NCBI GenBank assembly: GCA_934370915.1
Contig: CAKRNI010000157.1
Location: 1 to 6,075, forward strand
Source: an uncultured Lachnospiraceae bacterium
GTDB taxonomy: Bacteria; Bacillota; Clostridia; Lachnospirales; Lachnospiraceae
Direction: 5' to 3'
Length of the DNA stretch: 6,075 nucleotides
Under the pieces are notes generated by a model. That model had not been told where the DNA came from. It did no database searches and worked only from the letters and a program-made list of their open reading frames with translations. The position numbers were made by a program, and so were the translations under genes. The stretch's first letter is position 1, and each line of letters begins with the position of its first letter. This document shows positions 5,800-6,075 of this stretch, piece after piece.

Positions 5800-6075
5800 A
5801 TGAAAATAGTTCGGCGATCCGGAAACGGATTTTTACAGTGGGCAGGGAAACGGTTCCCTGCCCACTTTTTTTGGTGGACGATTCCTTATCCGACGGCGAG
5901 CGTTGTGGTCCGGAGCCCAGCAACGCTTCATAATCGTTCTCCGGGATCAGACTTCTCAACGTCTCCTTCGATCCCTCCGGCATCGATGCATGAATGCAGT
6001 CCGTGTAGCATAGGGATGGATACAGGACGCACCAGAAGTTGTGCCCGGCACCGTTTCCGATGGTCACGCGGACGG
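5798..6075 (-). CDS. spoIIR: Stage II sporulation protein R (SpoIIR), C-terminal part, 5' end outside window
   Basis: Ninety-one C-terminal codons are visible; the frame runs off the right edge, so the start is missing. The segment V-T-I-G-N-G-A-G-H-N-F-W-C-V-L-Y-P-S-L-C, followed by Y-T-D, matches the conserved core of SpoIIR, usually G-x-N-W-W-C-V-x-F/Y-P-x-L-C. The next stretch (P-E-G-S-K-E-T-L, then I-P-E-N-D-Y-E) and the final basic/hydrophobic V-K-I-R-F-R-I-A-E-L-F also fit clostridial SpoIIR proteins. SpoIIR is made in the forespore under sigma-F, is secreted towards the mother cell and triggers SpoIIGA to process pro-sigma-E. The gene converges on the efflux operon with 28 bases between stop codons. 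A low-complexity linker rich in Ser, Lys, Gly and Thr precedes the C-terminal segment, and part of it is encoded by the operon's terminator hairpin. The first Trp of the usual WW pair is Phe here. Identification is by motif recognition. Confidence 0.88.
   Translation of the reverse strand, partial: VRVTIGNGAGHNFWCVLYPSLCYTDCIHASMPEGSKETLRSLIPENDYEALLGSGPQRSPSDKESSTKKSGQGTVSLPTVKIRFRIAELFS
5837..5872 (+). terminator. Intrinsic terminator of the RND-OEP operon
   Basis: A perfect 13-bp stem (5837-5849 with 5854-5866) closes on the tetraloop ACGG and runs into seven T residues (5866-5872). It lies 67 bases after the stop of the second TolC-like gene. It serves only the plus strand: on the minus strand the hairpin is preceded by A residues and no T-run follows. 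The whole element lies within the coding sequence of the convergent spoIIR gene. Confidence 0.93.

Noticed and set aside
5798..5836. The last spoIIR codons as read-through nonsense past a lost stop
   Set aside because: The final V-K-I-R-F-R-I-A-E-L-F pattern resembles natural C-termini of clostridial SpoIIR, so I kept the stop at 5798-5800, though an alignment would settle it.
5837..5872. Bidirectional function for the terminator hairpin
   Set aside because: On the minus strand no T-run follows the stem; the sequence after it is GTAAAAATCC, so it should act only on the plus strand.
1..6075. CRISPR arrays, tRNA or rRNA genes, insertion sequences, riboswitches
   Set aside because: No spaced direct repeats, cloverleaf-like segments, transposase-like proteins or terminal inverted repeats were seen; the window is nearly filled by the four-gene operon and spoIIR.

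Overview
The window reads as part of a chromosome of an endospore-forming Clostridia-type Firmicute, most like Lachnospiraceae. This rests on the 3' end of a spoIIR-like sporulation gene at the right edge, strong AGGAG-type ribosome binding sites, roughly balanced base composition, and protein styles typical of that group. The placement is inferred by recognition; no database search was possible.

Layout. Positions 1-40 hold the last codons of an upstream plus-strand gene with an acidic, Ala/Thr/Glu-rich tail, probably the membrane fusion (adaptor) protein. Positions 56-3109 encode a full-length RND (HAE-1 type) efflux transporter of 1017 aa. A 133-134 base gap with a small hairpin follows. 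Two related secreted TolC/OEP-like proteins come next, 412 aa at 3244-4482 and 424 aa at 4495-5769, separated by only 12 bases. A strong intrinsic terminator at 5837-5872 closes the operon. The minus strand from the right edge to 5798 carries the C-terminal 91 codons of spoIIR. The operon terminator lies inside the spoIIR coding sequence.

How the genes fit together. The order adaptor (partial) - RND pump - OEP - OEP mimics a Gram-negative tripartite efflux system such as AcrA-AcrB-TolC. The neighbouring sporulation gene, however, suggests a host with a single membrane. Both TolC-like proteins keep the two helical-hairpin repeats, with their tip motifs and the segments between repeats. They show no stretch resembling the beta-strands that form TolC's outer-membrane barrel. 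The simplest reading is a pump whose exit duct is an all-helical tube lying in or under the cell wall, possibly built from two different subunits. This is the most interesting feature of the window. The presence of the genes and the lack of barrel-like segments are read from the sequence; the assembled structure, location and substrate are inference.
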